DNA of 20,823 nucleotides from positions 1-20,823 of the forward strand of contig JALSIK010000176.1 in assembly GCA_026990045.1 (NCBI GenBank), in the 5' to 3' direction. The translations under genes were made by a program, and so were the position numbers. The notes beneath the pieces are model-generated. The model searched no databases, had not been told where the DNA came from, and saw only the letters and a list, made by a program, of their open reading frames with translations. This stretch comes from Chromatiales bacterium. GTDB lineage: Bacteria; Pseudomonadota; Gammaproteobacteria; CAMYNG01. Positions 8,979 to 15,975 of this stretch are shown one piece after another (the stretch's first letter is position 1; every line of letters begins with the position of its first letter).

Positions 8979-9410
8979 TCAGGCGTGCTGCCGGGCCCAG
9001 GCCACCAGGCTGGCCAGGTCCATGGCGCCGGCCTGGCGGGCCACTTCCCGGCCGCCGCGGAACAGCACCAGGGTGGGGATGCTGCGGATGCCGTAGCGCG
9101 CGGCGAGCCGGGTTTCCTCCTCGGTGTTGACCTTGGCCAGGCGCAGGTGTGGCTCGAGCCGGGCCGCGGCCTGCTGGAACACCGGGGCCATCATCTTGCA
9201 CGGCCCGCACCACGGGGCCCAGAAGTCCACCAGCAGCGGCAGGTCGCTGCGCGCGAGGTGGCGCTCGAAGGTCGCGGCGGTGAGGTTGACCGGATGGCCG
9301 TCGAACAGGGGCCGCTTGCACTTGCCGCAGCGGGGCCCGGCCGCCAGTTTCTCCTCCGGCACCCGGTTGACGCCGTTGCAGTGGGGGCAGACGACGTGCA
9401 GCGCGGCCAT
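8979..9410 (-). CDS. trxC: Thioredoxin 2 with N-terminal zinc-binding domain
   Basis: A 143-residue thioredoxin with the extra N-terminal zinc domain that defines TrxC (E. coli TrxC has 139 residues). Two CxxC pairs, CPHC and CGKC, lie in the first 35 residues; the thioredoxin fold follows with the active site FWAPWCGPCKMMAP and the cis-proline segment IRSIPTLVLF. It reduces protein disulfides using thioredoxin reductase, and in E. coli responds to oxidative stress. It starts 3 bases after the grxC stop, which implies translational coupling. No thioredoxin reductase gene is in the window. Its place inside the grxC-secB operon suggests that disulfide or persulfide repair is part of the operon's role (inference). 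Confidence 0.95.
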   Translation of the reverse strand: MAALHVVCPHCNGVNRVPEEKLAAGPRCGKCKRPLFDGHPVNLTAATFERHLARSDLPLLVDFWAPWCGPCKMMAPVFQQAAARLEPHLRLAKVNTEEETRLAARYGIRSIPTLVLFRGGREVARQAGAMDLASLVAWARQHA

Positions 9411-9413
9411 GCC

Positions 9414-9686
9414 TCACTCCTCCGTGGAGGACAGCCCCAGCAGGGCGTCGAGCCGGCCCTGGGCCTCGAGGGCGTGGATGTCGTCGCAGCCGCCCAGGTG
9501 CCGGTCCCCGGCGAAGATCTGCGGCACCGAGGTGCGCCCGCCGGCGCGCTCGATCATCTCCGCCCGGCGCCCGGGTTCGCGCTCGATGTCGATCTCGGTG
9601 AAGGGCACGCCCTTTTCCTTCAGCAGCAGGCGGGCGCGGGTACAGTAGGGGCACCAGCTGGTGCTGTACATCACCACTTCCGTCAT
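9414..9686 (-). CDS. grxC: Glutaredoxin 3 (dithiol, CPYC)
   Basis: A 90-residue glutaredoxin with the dithiol active site SWCPYCTRA at residues about 10-18, the TSVPQIF cis-proline motif and the HLGGCDD glutathione-binding segment. It reduces protein and mixed glutathione disulfides. The ATG at 9686 is fixed by an AAGGAG ribosome site 7 bases upstream; the longer reading frame running to 9845 lies inside the rhodanese gene and is not used. It sits between the rhodanese (29 bases upstream) and trxC (3 bases downstream). The order rhodanese-grxC-secB is the same as yibN-grxC-secB in E. coli. Confidence 0.96.
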   Translation of the reverse strand: MTEVVMYSTSWCPYCTRARLLLKEKGVPFTEIDIEREPGRRAEMIERAGGRTSVPQIFAGDRHLGGCDDIHALEAQGRLDALLGLSSTEE

Positions 9687-9715
9687 CAACGGCTCCTTGC
9701 GGGCAGGTGAGGGAA

Positions 9716-10141
9716 TCAGGTGCGGCGCAGCGGCAGGTTGGCGTTTTCCCACGCCAGCACGCCGCCGCCCAGGTTGTAGACCCGCCCGAACCCGGCCTTG
9801 CTCAGGCGGGTGCAGGCGGCGGCGGAACGGCTGCCGGTGCGGCACGCCACGATGATGGGGCGGTCCTTGTACTTTTCAAGCTCGTCCAGGCGCTTGTCCA
9901 GCACGCTGAGGGGGAGGTGCACCGAGTTGACGATGTGGCCGCCGCGGTACTCGTTGTCCTCGCGCACGTCCAGCAGCACCGCGTCCTCGCGGTTGATGAG
10001 CCGGGTGGCCTCCAGCGGGGTCACCGTCTTCCAGGGCCGGAACAGCGGCGCGAGGTAGCTCCAGGCCAGCAGGCCCGTGACCACCAGCAGGGCCATGGTG
10101 AGGTAGGGATGGCGGGCGGCGAAGTCGATGTAGGGTTCCAT
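9716..10141 (-). CDS. yibN: Membrane-anchored rhodanese-like sulfurtransferase, YibN type
   Basis: A 141-residue protein with one N-terminal transmembrane segment (about residues 13-35, from YLTMALLVV) and a single rhodanese domain on the cytoplasmic side or periplasmic side, which cannot be decided here. The active-site loop is ACRTGSRSAAA; its cysteine would carry the persulfide, so the domain looks catalytically competent. Other rhodanese signatures are VLLDVREDNEYRGGHI near the middle and VYNLGGGVLAWENANLPL at the C-terminus. Length and position match E. coli YibN. It lies 100 bases after the ArsR-type gene and 29 bases before grxC. Rhodaneses are common targets of persulfide-responsive ArsR regulators, which fits its place in this operon (inference). 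Confidence 0.92.
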   Translation of the reverse strand: MEPYIDFAARHPYLTMALLVVTGLLAWSYLAPLFRPWKTVTPLEATRLINREDAVLLDVREDNEYRGGHIVNSVHLPLSVLDKRLDELEKYKDRPIIVACRTGSRSAAACTRLSKAGFGRVYNLGGGVLAWENANLPLRRT

Positions 10142-10241
10142 GGGTGAATCGGCTGCGATCTCGTGACGGGGATGGGTAAAGCGGGACGCGGCACGGGACC
10201 TCGCCCGCGGGGGCGGATCGGCCGGGAGGCGTCCCGCCGCC

Positions 10242-10568
10242 TCAGGGGCCGGAGCAGAAGACCTCGCGCATCATGTGGATGAGGCGCAGGGTCCTGGCGT
10301 CGCCCACCCGGTAGTAGACCCGGTTGGCGTCCTTGCGCGAGGACAGGATGCCCTTGTCGCGCAGGATGGCCAGGTGCTGGGAGATGTTGCTCTGCGAAGT
10401 GCCCACGGACTCGACGATGTCCTGCACGCTCACCTCGCGGTCCCCCAGGATGCAGAGGATCTTGAGGCGCAACGGGTGGGACATGGCCTTGAGCGAGCGC
10501 GAGGCACGATCGATGTCTTCGTCGCGGGTGATGAGATTGACGGGGGTGGTCTCGACTTGGTTCATCAT
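10242..10568 (-). CDS. ArsR-family regulator with a SqrR/BigR-like cysteine pair
   Basis: A 108-residue winged-helix repressor. The core SHPLRLKILCILGDREVSV, recognition helix SQSNISQHLAILRDKG and wing SSRKDANRVYYRV are typical of ArsR/SmtB proteins. It lacks the ELCVCDL metal site of arsenic sensors. Its only two cysteines are Cys39 in the second helix (KILCIL) and Cys105 near the C-terminus (EVFCSG), 66 apart. The persulfide/tetrasulfide sensors SqrR (Cys41/Cys107) and BigR (Cys42/Cys108) have the same spacing and the same helix positions. It is therefore a probable reactive-sulfur sensor, not a metal sensor; this is inference. The start at 10568 has GGAG 8 bases upstream; the next codon, also ATG, is an alternative. 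It heads the operon of rhodanese, grxC, trxC, secB and gpsA. Confidence 0.88.
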   Translation of the reverse strand: MMNQVETTPVNLITRDEDIDRASRSLKAMSHPLRLKILCILGDREVSVQDIVESVGTSQSNISQHLAILRDKGILSSRKDANRVYYRVGDARTLRLIHMMREVFCSGP

Positions 10569-10648
10569 GGATGCCGCTCCAGCTGTGACCGGCGCGGGGC
10601 CGGCGGATCCGGCCTCAAGCACTGCGTGGGCGCCGATAAGTGCCTTTT

Positions 10649-10672
10649 ATTATTAAAACATTATACAATAAT
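10649..10672 (-). promoter_or_regulatory. Candidate promoter -10 and operator of the ArsR-headed operon
   Basis: The most AT-rich stretch of the window lies about 80 bases upstream of the ArsR-type gene. It contains an inverted repeat ATTATT (10649-10654) and AATAAT (10667-10672) separated by 12 bases, and inside it a second palindrome, ATTAT-ACA-ATAAT (10660-10672). On the minus strand 10660-10665 reads TATAAT, a perfect sigma-70 -10; no good -35 is visible. AT-rich dyads covering the -10 are usual for ArsR autoregulation, so binding by the downstream gene product is plausible. Confidence 0.5.
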
Positions 10673-10752
10673 CTTCCATCGGGAAAGGGCCAAAGACGCA
10701 AATGGCGCACGGTTTTGGGTCCGGAGGCGCGCCGTTTCCGGGGCCGGGCGGA

Positions 10753-10789
10753 TGGTATACTTCCCGGTCACCAGTTTAGACACGGTCTA
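10753..10789 (+). promoter_or_regulatory. Candidate gpmI promoter with a palindrome just downstream
   Basis: TGGTATACT at 10753-10761 is an extended -10 (TGn plus TATACT) facing gpmI. It is followed by a short perfect dyad TAGAC-ACG-GTCTA at 10777-10789, positioned where a bound repressor would block initial transcription or where a small leader hairpin would form. The remaining leader to the start codon at 10895 is about 105 bases and GC-rich. Together with the element at 10649-10672 this accounts for most of the 326-base divergent gap 10569-10894; I see no gene in it. Confidence 0.45.
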
Positions 10790-10894
10790 TATTGGCGCCG
10801 TGGCCCGGCGACGGGTCCGCCGCGCGTGCCTCCGGCACCGGATGCCGGCCAGGGAGAGGAACCACGGCGCCCTCTGTCAACCAGGGACATACCT

Positions 10895-12469
10895 TTGAAA
10901 TACAGACCCATTCTTCTCATCGTGCTGGACGGCTGGGGCTACTCCGAGCGCACGGAGGGCAACGCCATCGCCGCCGCCCGCAAGCCCCACTGGGACCGGC
11001 TGTGGGCCCAGTGCCCCCACACCCTCATCACGGGCTCCGGCGCCGCGGTGGGCCTGCCCGGCGACCAGATGGGCAACTCCGAGGTGGGGCACCTCAACCT
11101 GGGCGCCGGCCGGGTGGTGTACCAGGAGTACACCCGGGTGGACCGCTCCATCCGCACCGGTTCCTTCTTCACCAACCAGACCCTCACCGATGCCGTGGAC
11201 CTGGCCATCGCCAACGGCAAGGCGGTCCACATCCTGGGCCTGCTGTCCGACGGCGGGGTGCACTCCCACGAGGACCAGATCCATGCCATGGCCGAGCTGG
11301 CGGTGAAGCGCGGCGCGCCGAAGGTGTACGTGCACGCCTTCCTCGACGGCCGCGACACCGCGCCCAAGAGCGCCGATCGCTCGCTGAAGAAGATGATGGC
11401 CAGGTTCGAGGCGCTGGGCCGCGGGCGCATCGCCTCCATCGTGGGGCGCTTCTACGCCATGGACCGCGATCACCGCTGGCCCCGGATCCAGGCCGCCTAC
11501 GATCTCATCACCCGGGGCCAGGGCGAGTTCACCGCCCCCGATCCCCTCACCGCCCTGGGCATGGCCTACAACCGCGGCGAGACCGACGAGTTCGTCAAGC
11601 CCACCGCCATCGTGCCCGAGGGCGAGGCCCCGGTGAAGGTGGAGGACGGCGACGTGGTCATCTTCATGAACTACCGCTCCGACCGCGCGCGCCAGATCAC
11701 CCGCGCCTTCATCGAGCCCGACTTCGACGGCTTCGAGCGCAAGGTGTGGCCGAAGCTGGGCCGCTTCGTCAGCCTCACCGAGTACAACAAGGAGTTCGAC
11801 ATCCCGGTGGCCTATCCGCCGGAGCGGCTGCACAACGTGTTCGGCGAGTACATCGCCGGCCTCGGCCTGCGCCAGCTGCGCATCGCCGAGACCGAGAAGT
11901 ACGCCCACGTCACCTTCTTCTTCAACGGCGGCCGCGAGGAGCCGTTCGAGGGCGAGGACCGCATCCTGGTGCCCTCGCCCAAGGACATCAAGACCTACGA
12001 CCAGAAGCCGGAGATGAGCGCCGGCGAGGTCACCGACCGGCTGGTGGAGGCCGTGGGCAGCGGCCGTTACGACGTCATCATCTGCAACTACGCCAACCCG
12101 GACATGGTGGGCCACACCGGCAACTTCGACGCCACCGTGCGCGCCATCGAGTTCCTGGACCAGTGCCTCGGCCGGGTGGTGGAGGCGGTGCGTGCCGCCG
12201 GCGGCGAGCTGCTCATCACCGCCGATCACGGCAACGCCGAGCAGATGGTCAACCCCGACACCGGCCAGCCCCATACCGCCCACACCACCAACCCGGTGCC
12301 GCTGGTCTACGTGGGCCGCCCGGCGCGCATGGCCGAGGGCGGCGCCCTGTCCGACGTGGCTCCCACCATGCTCCATCTCATGGACCTGGCGCAGCCGCCG
12401 GAGATGACCGGGCGCCCGCTGGTGATGCTGGCCGGGGACAGCGGGGAGCCCGCCCAGGCCGCGCCGTGA
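10895..12469 (+). CDS. gpmI: 2,3-bisphosphoglycerate-independent phosphoglycerate mutase
   Basis: A 524-residue manganese enzyme interconverting 3- and 2-phosphoglycerate in glycolysis and gluconeogenesis (E. coli GpmM has 514). With the TTG at 10895 as start, metal ligand Asp12 (VLDGWG) and nucleophile Ser62 (MGNSEVGHLNLG) fall at exactly the numbering of the characterised enzyme. Other motifs are GLLSDGGVHSHEDQ, HAFLDGRDTAPKSA, FYAMDRDHRW, FMNYRSDRARQITRAF, NPDMVGHTGNF and LITADHGNAEQM followed by HTAHTTNPVPLV. No ATG exists between the upstream stop region and the conserved N-terminus, so the TTG start, with AGGGA 7 bases upstream, is well supported. The stop overlaps the envC start by one base (TGATG). 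Confidence 0.96.
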   Translation: MKYRPILLIVLDGWGYSERTEGNAIAAARKPHWDRLWAQCPHTLITGSGAAVGLPGDQMGNSEVGHLNLGAGRVVYQEYTRVDRSIRTGSFFTNQTLTDAVDLAIANGKAVHILGLLSDGGVHSHEDQIHAMAELAVKRGAPKVYVHAFLDGRDTAPKSADRSLKKMMARFEALGRGRIASIVGRFYAMDRDHRWPRIQAAYDLITRGQGEFTAPDPLTALGMAYNRGETDEFVKPTAIVPEGEAPVKVEDGDVVIFMNYRSDRARQITRAFIEPDFDGFERKVWPKLGRFVSLTEYNKEFDIPVAYPPERLHNVFGEYIAGLGLRQLRIAETEKYAHVTFFFNGGREEPFEGEDRILVPSPKDIKTYDQKPEMSAGEVTDRLVEAVGSGRYDVIICNYANPDMVGHTGNFDATVRAIEFLDQCLGRVVEAVRAAGGELLITADHGNAEQMVNPDTGQPHTAHTTNPVPLVYVGRPARMAEGGALSDVAPTMLHLMDLAQPPEMTGRPLVMLAGDSGEPAQAAP

Positions 12470-13689
12470 TGCCCGGGCCTGGCACCTGTCCCGCCATTCC
12501 GGGCGCGTGGCCGTGGGCAATTTTGATAGGTCCCGGGCTGGCCCGGCTGCTGGCGGGCCTGCTGGCGGTGGGGGTGGCCGCCGGCGCCGCCGCCGGGCTC
12601 AGCGAGGCCGAGCGGGCGGCCAGGGCGGCCGAGCTGGAGCGCCTGCGCGCGCGCATCGCCACCCTGCGCCGCGAGTTCGAGCAGGTGCGCACCCGCCACG
12701 ACGCGGAGCGCAGGAAGCTGCGCGAGGTGGAGCACCGCGCCGGCCGCCTGGTCCGGAACCTGCGCCGGCTCGAGCGCGAGCTGCGGGCCGGGGAGAAGCG
12801 GCTCGCCGGCCTCCAGCGCCGGCGCCGCGCGCTGCGGCGCGAGCTGGCCGTGCAGCGGCGGCTGCTGGGCGAGCAGGTCTATGCCGCCTTCGTCATCGGC
12901 CGCCAGGAATACCTCAAGCTGGTGCTCAACCAGGAAGACCCGGGGGCGGCGGGACGGGTGTTCGTCTACTACCGCTACTTCAACCAGGCCCGGGCCCGGC
13001 GCATCGAGGAGGCGCGCGCCACGCTGGCACGCCTCGACGAGGTGGAGGCCCGCATCCGCACCCGGGTGGCGGAGCTGGAACGCCTGCGCCGGGCCCGGCA
13101 ACGGGACCGCGCCGCCCTCGAGGTCACCCTGCGCGAGCGCCAGGCGGTGGTGGACCGGCTCCGGCGCGAGCTGGCCGGGCGCGAGGAGGAACTCAACCGG
13201 CTGGGCGCCGACCAGCGGCGCCTGGAGCGGCTGCTGTCGGCCATCCGCGAGGTGCTGGCCGACATCCCGCCGGAGGCGGGCCGGGCCCAGCCTTTCGCCC
13301 GCCTGCGCGGGCGCCTGCGCTGGCCGGCGCGGGGCCGGGTGGAGAAGCTCTACGGGCGCAAGCGCGCGGGGGGCCGGGTGCGCTGGAACGGGGTGCTCAT
13401 CCGCGCCCCCGAGGGGCGCGACGTGCGCGCCGTGGCCCGCGGCCGGGTGGCGTTCGCCGACTGGCTGCGCGGCTACGGCCTGCTCATCATCATCGACCAC
13501 GGCGATGGCTACATGTCCCTCTACGGCCACAACCAGGCCCTGTACAAGGAGACCGGCGACTGGGTGGAGGCGGGCGAGGTCATCGCCGCGGTGGGCCGGA
13601 GCGGAGGGCGCGAGCGGGCGGCCCTGTACTTCGAAATCCGGCACCGGGGCCGGCCCTCAAATCCGGTCCAATGGTGCCGAAACAGTTGA
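12469..13689 (+). CDS. envC: Murein hydrolase activator EnvC
   Basis: A 406-residue periplasmic protein. A long hydrophobic signal region occupies about residues 20-43 (LIGPGLARLLAGLLAVGVAA). An Arg/Glu/Leu-rich coiled coil covers about 45-270, and a C-terminal LytM/M23 domain about 305-402. The LytM domain is degenerate: the first zinc motif is replaced by RWNGVLI and the last HxH reads YFEIRH, as in EnvC, which does not cut peptidoglycan but activates AmiA/AmiB amidases at the septum through FtsEX. GYMSLYGHN and the ending FEIRHRGRPSNPVQW match EnvC well. The start codon overlaps the gpmI stop (TGATG). The coding region is strikingly arginine-rich and GC-rich, which is compositional and not a sign of transfer. 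Confidence 0.93.
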   Translation: MPGPGTCPAIPGAWPWAILIGPGLARLLAGLLAVGVAAGAAAGLSEAERAARAAELERLRARIATLRREFEQVRTRHDAERRKLREVEHRAGRLVRNLRRLERELRAGEKRLAGLQRRRRALRRELAVQRRLLGEQVYAAFVIGRQEYLKLVLNQEDPGAAGRVFVYYRYFNQARARRIEEARATLARLDEVEARIRTRVAELERLRRARQRDRAALEVTLRERQAVVDRLRRELAGREEELNRLGADQRRLERLLSAIREVLADIPPEAGRAQPFARLRGRLRWPARGRVEKLYGRKRAGGRVRWNGVLIRAPEGRDVRAVARGRVAFADWLRGYGLLIIIDHGDGYMSLYGHNQALYKETGDWVEAGEVIAAVGRSGGRERAALYFEIRHRGRPSNPVQWCRNS

Positions 13690-13817
13690 GGCGGGCGCAG
13701 GGAACCGCGGCCGGCGCGCGCCGTCCAAGGCGACTGTCGGAACCGCCGAATTTGCGTTAGTATCAAGGGATTGCAACCCAGTCTGAATGCGGCGCGACCG
13801 CATGGAGTCACCTGTTC

Positions 13818-15137
13818 ATGAAACCCCTGCTGCGTAACGCGGTCATCCTGCTCTCCGGCCTGGTCCTGGGCGTGTCCCTGGCCGTGGGCGCCGGCGTGTG
13901 GGCCAAGCGGCCGGCCGAGACCCGCCACGCCCTGCCCCTGTCTGAGGTGCGGTCGCTGTCGGAGGTCTTCGGCAAGATCAAGGAGAATTACGTCGAGGAG
14001 GTGGACGACCGCACCCTGCTGGAGAACGCCATCCGCGGCATGCTGTCCGGCCTCGATCCCCATTCCAGCTACCTGGACCGCGACGCCTTCCAGGAGCTGC
14101 GCGTGGGCACCACCGGCGAGTTCGGCGGCCTGGGCATCGTGGTGGGCATGGAGGACGGTTTCGTCAAGGTGGTCTCCCCCATCGACGACACCCCGGCCCA
14201 GCGGGCCGGGGTCCAGGCGGGCGACCTCATCATCCGTCTCGACGACACCCCGGTGAAGGGCATGAGCCTGGACGAGGCGGTGAAGATGATGCGGGGCGAG
14301 CCGGGCTCGCAGATCACCCTCACCATCGTGCGCGACGGGCTGGACAAGCCGCTGAAGATCACCATCACCCGCGACCGCATCCGGGTCAAGAGCGTCAAGG
14401 CGCGCACCCTGGAGCCCGGTTACGGCTACGTGCGCGTGACCCAGTTCCAGGAACGGACCGGGGCCGAGCTCAAGGCCGCGCTCAAGCGGCTGAAGAAGGA
14501 GAACGACGGCAGGCTCAAGGGCCTGGTGCTGGACCTGCGCAACAACCCGGGCGGCCTGCTGGACGCGGCGGTGGAGGTGGCCGACGTGTTCCTGGAGGCG
14601 GGGGTCATCGTCAGCGTCCGGGGCCGCACCCCGGACAACCAGATGCGCCACCAGGCCAGTTCCCCCGACCTGCTGGAGGGCACGCCGCTGGTGGTGCTGG
14701 TCAACGAGGGCTCCGCCTCCGCCTCGGAGATCGTGGCCGGCGCCCTCCAGGACCACAAGCGCGGCATCGTCATGGGCAAGCAGACCTTCGGCAAGGGCTC
14801 GGTGCAGACGGTGGTGCCCCTGGGCAACAACACCGCGCTCAAGCTCACCACCGCCCGCTACTACACGCCGTCCGGGCGCTCCATCCAGGCCGAGGGCATC
14901 GTCCCCGACATCGCGCTGCAGGATCTCAAGGTGGACGTGCGCAAGGACCGGCTGGACCCGGTCAAGGAGCGCGACCTGGCCCGCCACCTGGAGGGTGACG
15001 GCGAACGGGGCGGCGGCAAGGCCAGGGGCAAGGCCGGGGAGGGGGCCGAGGACGACCCGCCCCTGGCCACCTCCGACTACTTCCTGTACGAGGCCCTCAA
15101 CGTCCTCAAGGGCATGTACCTGCTGAGCGCGCGGTGA
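13818..15137 (+). CDS. ctpA: Carboxyl-terminal processing protease, S41 family
   Basis: A 439-residue periplasmic serine protease that cleaves proteins near their C-termini; in Pseudomonas aeruginosa CtpA degrades cell-wall cross-link hydrolases. Residues 8-28 form a signal or anchor segment. A PDZ domain spans about 98-180 (GEFGGLGIVVG to TLTIVRDG). In the peptidase domain the predicted nucleophile is Ser301 in EGSASASEI, with Lys326 (FGKGSVQ) and Gln330; the 25-residue Ser-Lys spacing equals that of CtpB. LVLDLRNNPGGLL is conserved. Residues about 395-415 are a charged low-complexity Gly/Lys/Glu insertion. GGAG 10 bases upstream supports the start. It lies between envC and yibQ, as in Pseudomonas. 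A weak TAGTAT -10 at 13758-13763 is possible in the 128-base gap, without a good -35. Confidence 0.95.
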   Translation: MKPLLRNAVILLSGLVLGVSLAVGAGVWAKRPAETRHALPLSEVRSLSEVFGKIKENYVEEVDDRTLLENAIRGMLSGLDPHSSYLDRDAFQELRVGTTGEFGGLGIVVGMEDGFVKVVSPIDDTPAQRAGVQAGDLIIRLDDTPVKGMSLDEAVKMMRGEPGSQITLTIVRDGLDKPLKITITRDRIRVKSVKARTLEPGYGYVRVTQFQERTGAELKAALKRLKKENDGRLKGLVLDLRNNPGGLLDAAVEVADVFLEAGVIVSVRGRTPDNQMRHQASSPDLLEGTPLVVLVNEGSASASEIVAGALQDHKRGIVMGKQTFGKGSVQTVVPLGNNTALKLTTARYYTPSGRSIQAEGIVPDIALQDLKVDVRKDRLDPVKERDLARHLEGDGERGGGKARGKAGEGAEDDPPLATSDYFLYEALNVLKGMYLLSAR

Positions 15138-15162
15138 GCGCGGGGGCCGCCGGGGCGAGGGC

Positions 15163-15975
15163 TTGATCCGCGCCGCCGCGGCCCTGTTTTTCCTGCTCCT
15201 GGCCGGCCCGGCACCGGCCGGGCCGGCCGCCGGTGCGCCCGCGCCGGCCCTGGCGCTCATTATCGACGACCTGGGCCACCGCTGGGCCGAGGGCCGGCGC
15301 GCGGTGCGGCTGCCGGCGCCGGTGTCCGTCTCCATCCTCCCCGGGACGCCCTACGGCAGGAAGCTGGCGCGCCTGGCCCATGCCCGCGGCCAGGAGGTGC
15401 TGCTGCACCTGCCCATGGAGTCCGAGACCGGTGACCCGCTGGGCCCCGCGGGCCTCACCGCGGCCCTGGACCGCGCGGCGTTCCGGGCCCGGCTGCGGCG
15501 CGCCCTGGCCGCGGTGCCGCACGCGGCCGGTGTCAACAACCACATGGGCTCGCGGCTGACCCGCCAGCCCCGCCCCATGGCCTGGGTGATGGAGATGCTG
15601 GCCGAGCGCCCGCCGCTGTTCTTCGTCGACTCCCGCACCACGCCCGCCAGCGTGGCCCTGCGCGCGGCCGCCCGCCACGGCGTGCCGGCGGTGCGCCGCC
15701 ACGTGTTCCTGGACCACGTGCAGGACCCGGAGGCCATCGCCTTCCAGTGGGAGCGCTGGCTGGCCCGGGCCCGGGCACGGGGCGCGGCCCTGGCCATCGC
15801 CCACCCCCGGCCGCTGACCTTGGATATACTAGAGGCCCGCCTGGCCGGGCTGAAACGGCGCGGATTCCGCCTGCTCACCGTGGCCCGGTTGATCGAAGAA
15901 AGACACGGGAGGAACCCCACATGGCAAGTGTCCTGGTCCCCCTTGCGGAAGGCTGCGAAGAACTCGAGGCCGTGA
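15163..15975 (+). CDS. yibQ: Divergent polysaccharide deacetylase family protein, YibQ
   Basis: A 270-residue exported protein with an N-terminal signal peptide (about 1-25, AAALFFLLLAGPAPA). The fold is that of the divergent polysaccharide deacetylases: LALIIDDLG near residue 31, SVSILPGTPYG, LLHLPMESE, AAGVNNHMGS, FFVDSRTTP, and a C-terminal ALAIAHPRP segment. The aspartates and histidines of the NodB-type metal site are kept, but no activity is established for YibQ. The start is TTG at 15163, with GGCGAGGG just upstream; no ATG or in-frame GTG fits. It begins 25 bases after the ctpA stop. Its last 55 bases overlap the DJ-1 family gene in another frame, so its C-terminal tail (WQVSWSPLRKAAKNSRP) is encoded on top of the next gene's start. 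Confidence 0.88.
   Translation: MIRAAAALFFLLLAGPAPAGPAAGAPAPALALIIDDLGHRWAEGRRAVRLPAPVSVSILPGTPYGRKLARLAHARGQEVLLHLPMESETGDPLGPAGLTAALDRAAFRARLRRALAAVPHAAGVNNHMGSRLTRQPRPMAWVMEMLAERPPLFFVDSRTTPASVALRAAARHGVPAVRRHVFLDHVQDPEAIAFQWERWLARARARGAALAIAHPRPLTLDILEARLAGLKRRGFRLLTVARLIEERHGRNPTWQVSWSPLRKAAKNSRP

Noticed and set aside
10242..10568. Arsenic or metal sensing by the ArsR-type regulator
   Set aside because: The ELCVCDL-type cysteine motif is absent (VSVQDI at that place), and no arsenic or metal resistance gene is nearby.
13390..13689. EnvC C-terminal domain as an active M23 endopeptidase
   Set aside because: The zinc-binding HxxxD is replaced by RWNGVLI and the HxH is lost (YFEIRH), as in non-catalytic EnvC activators.
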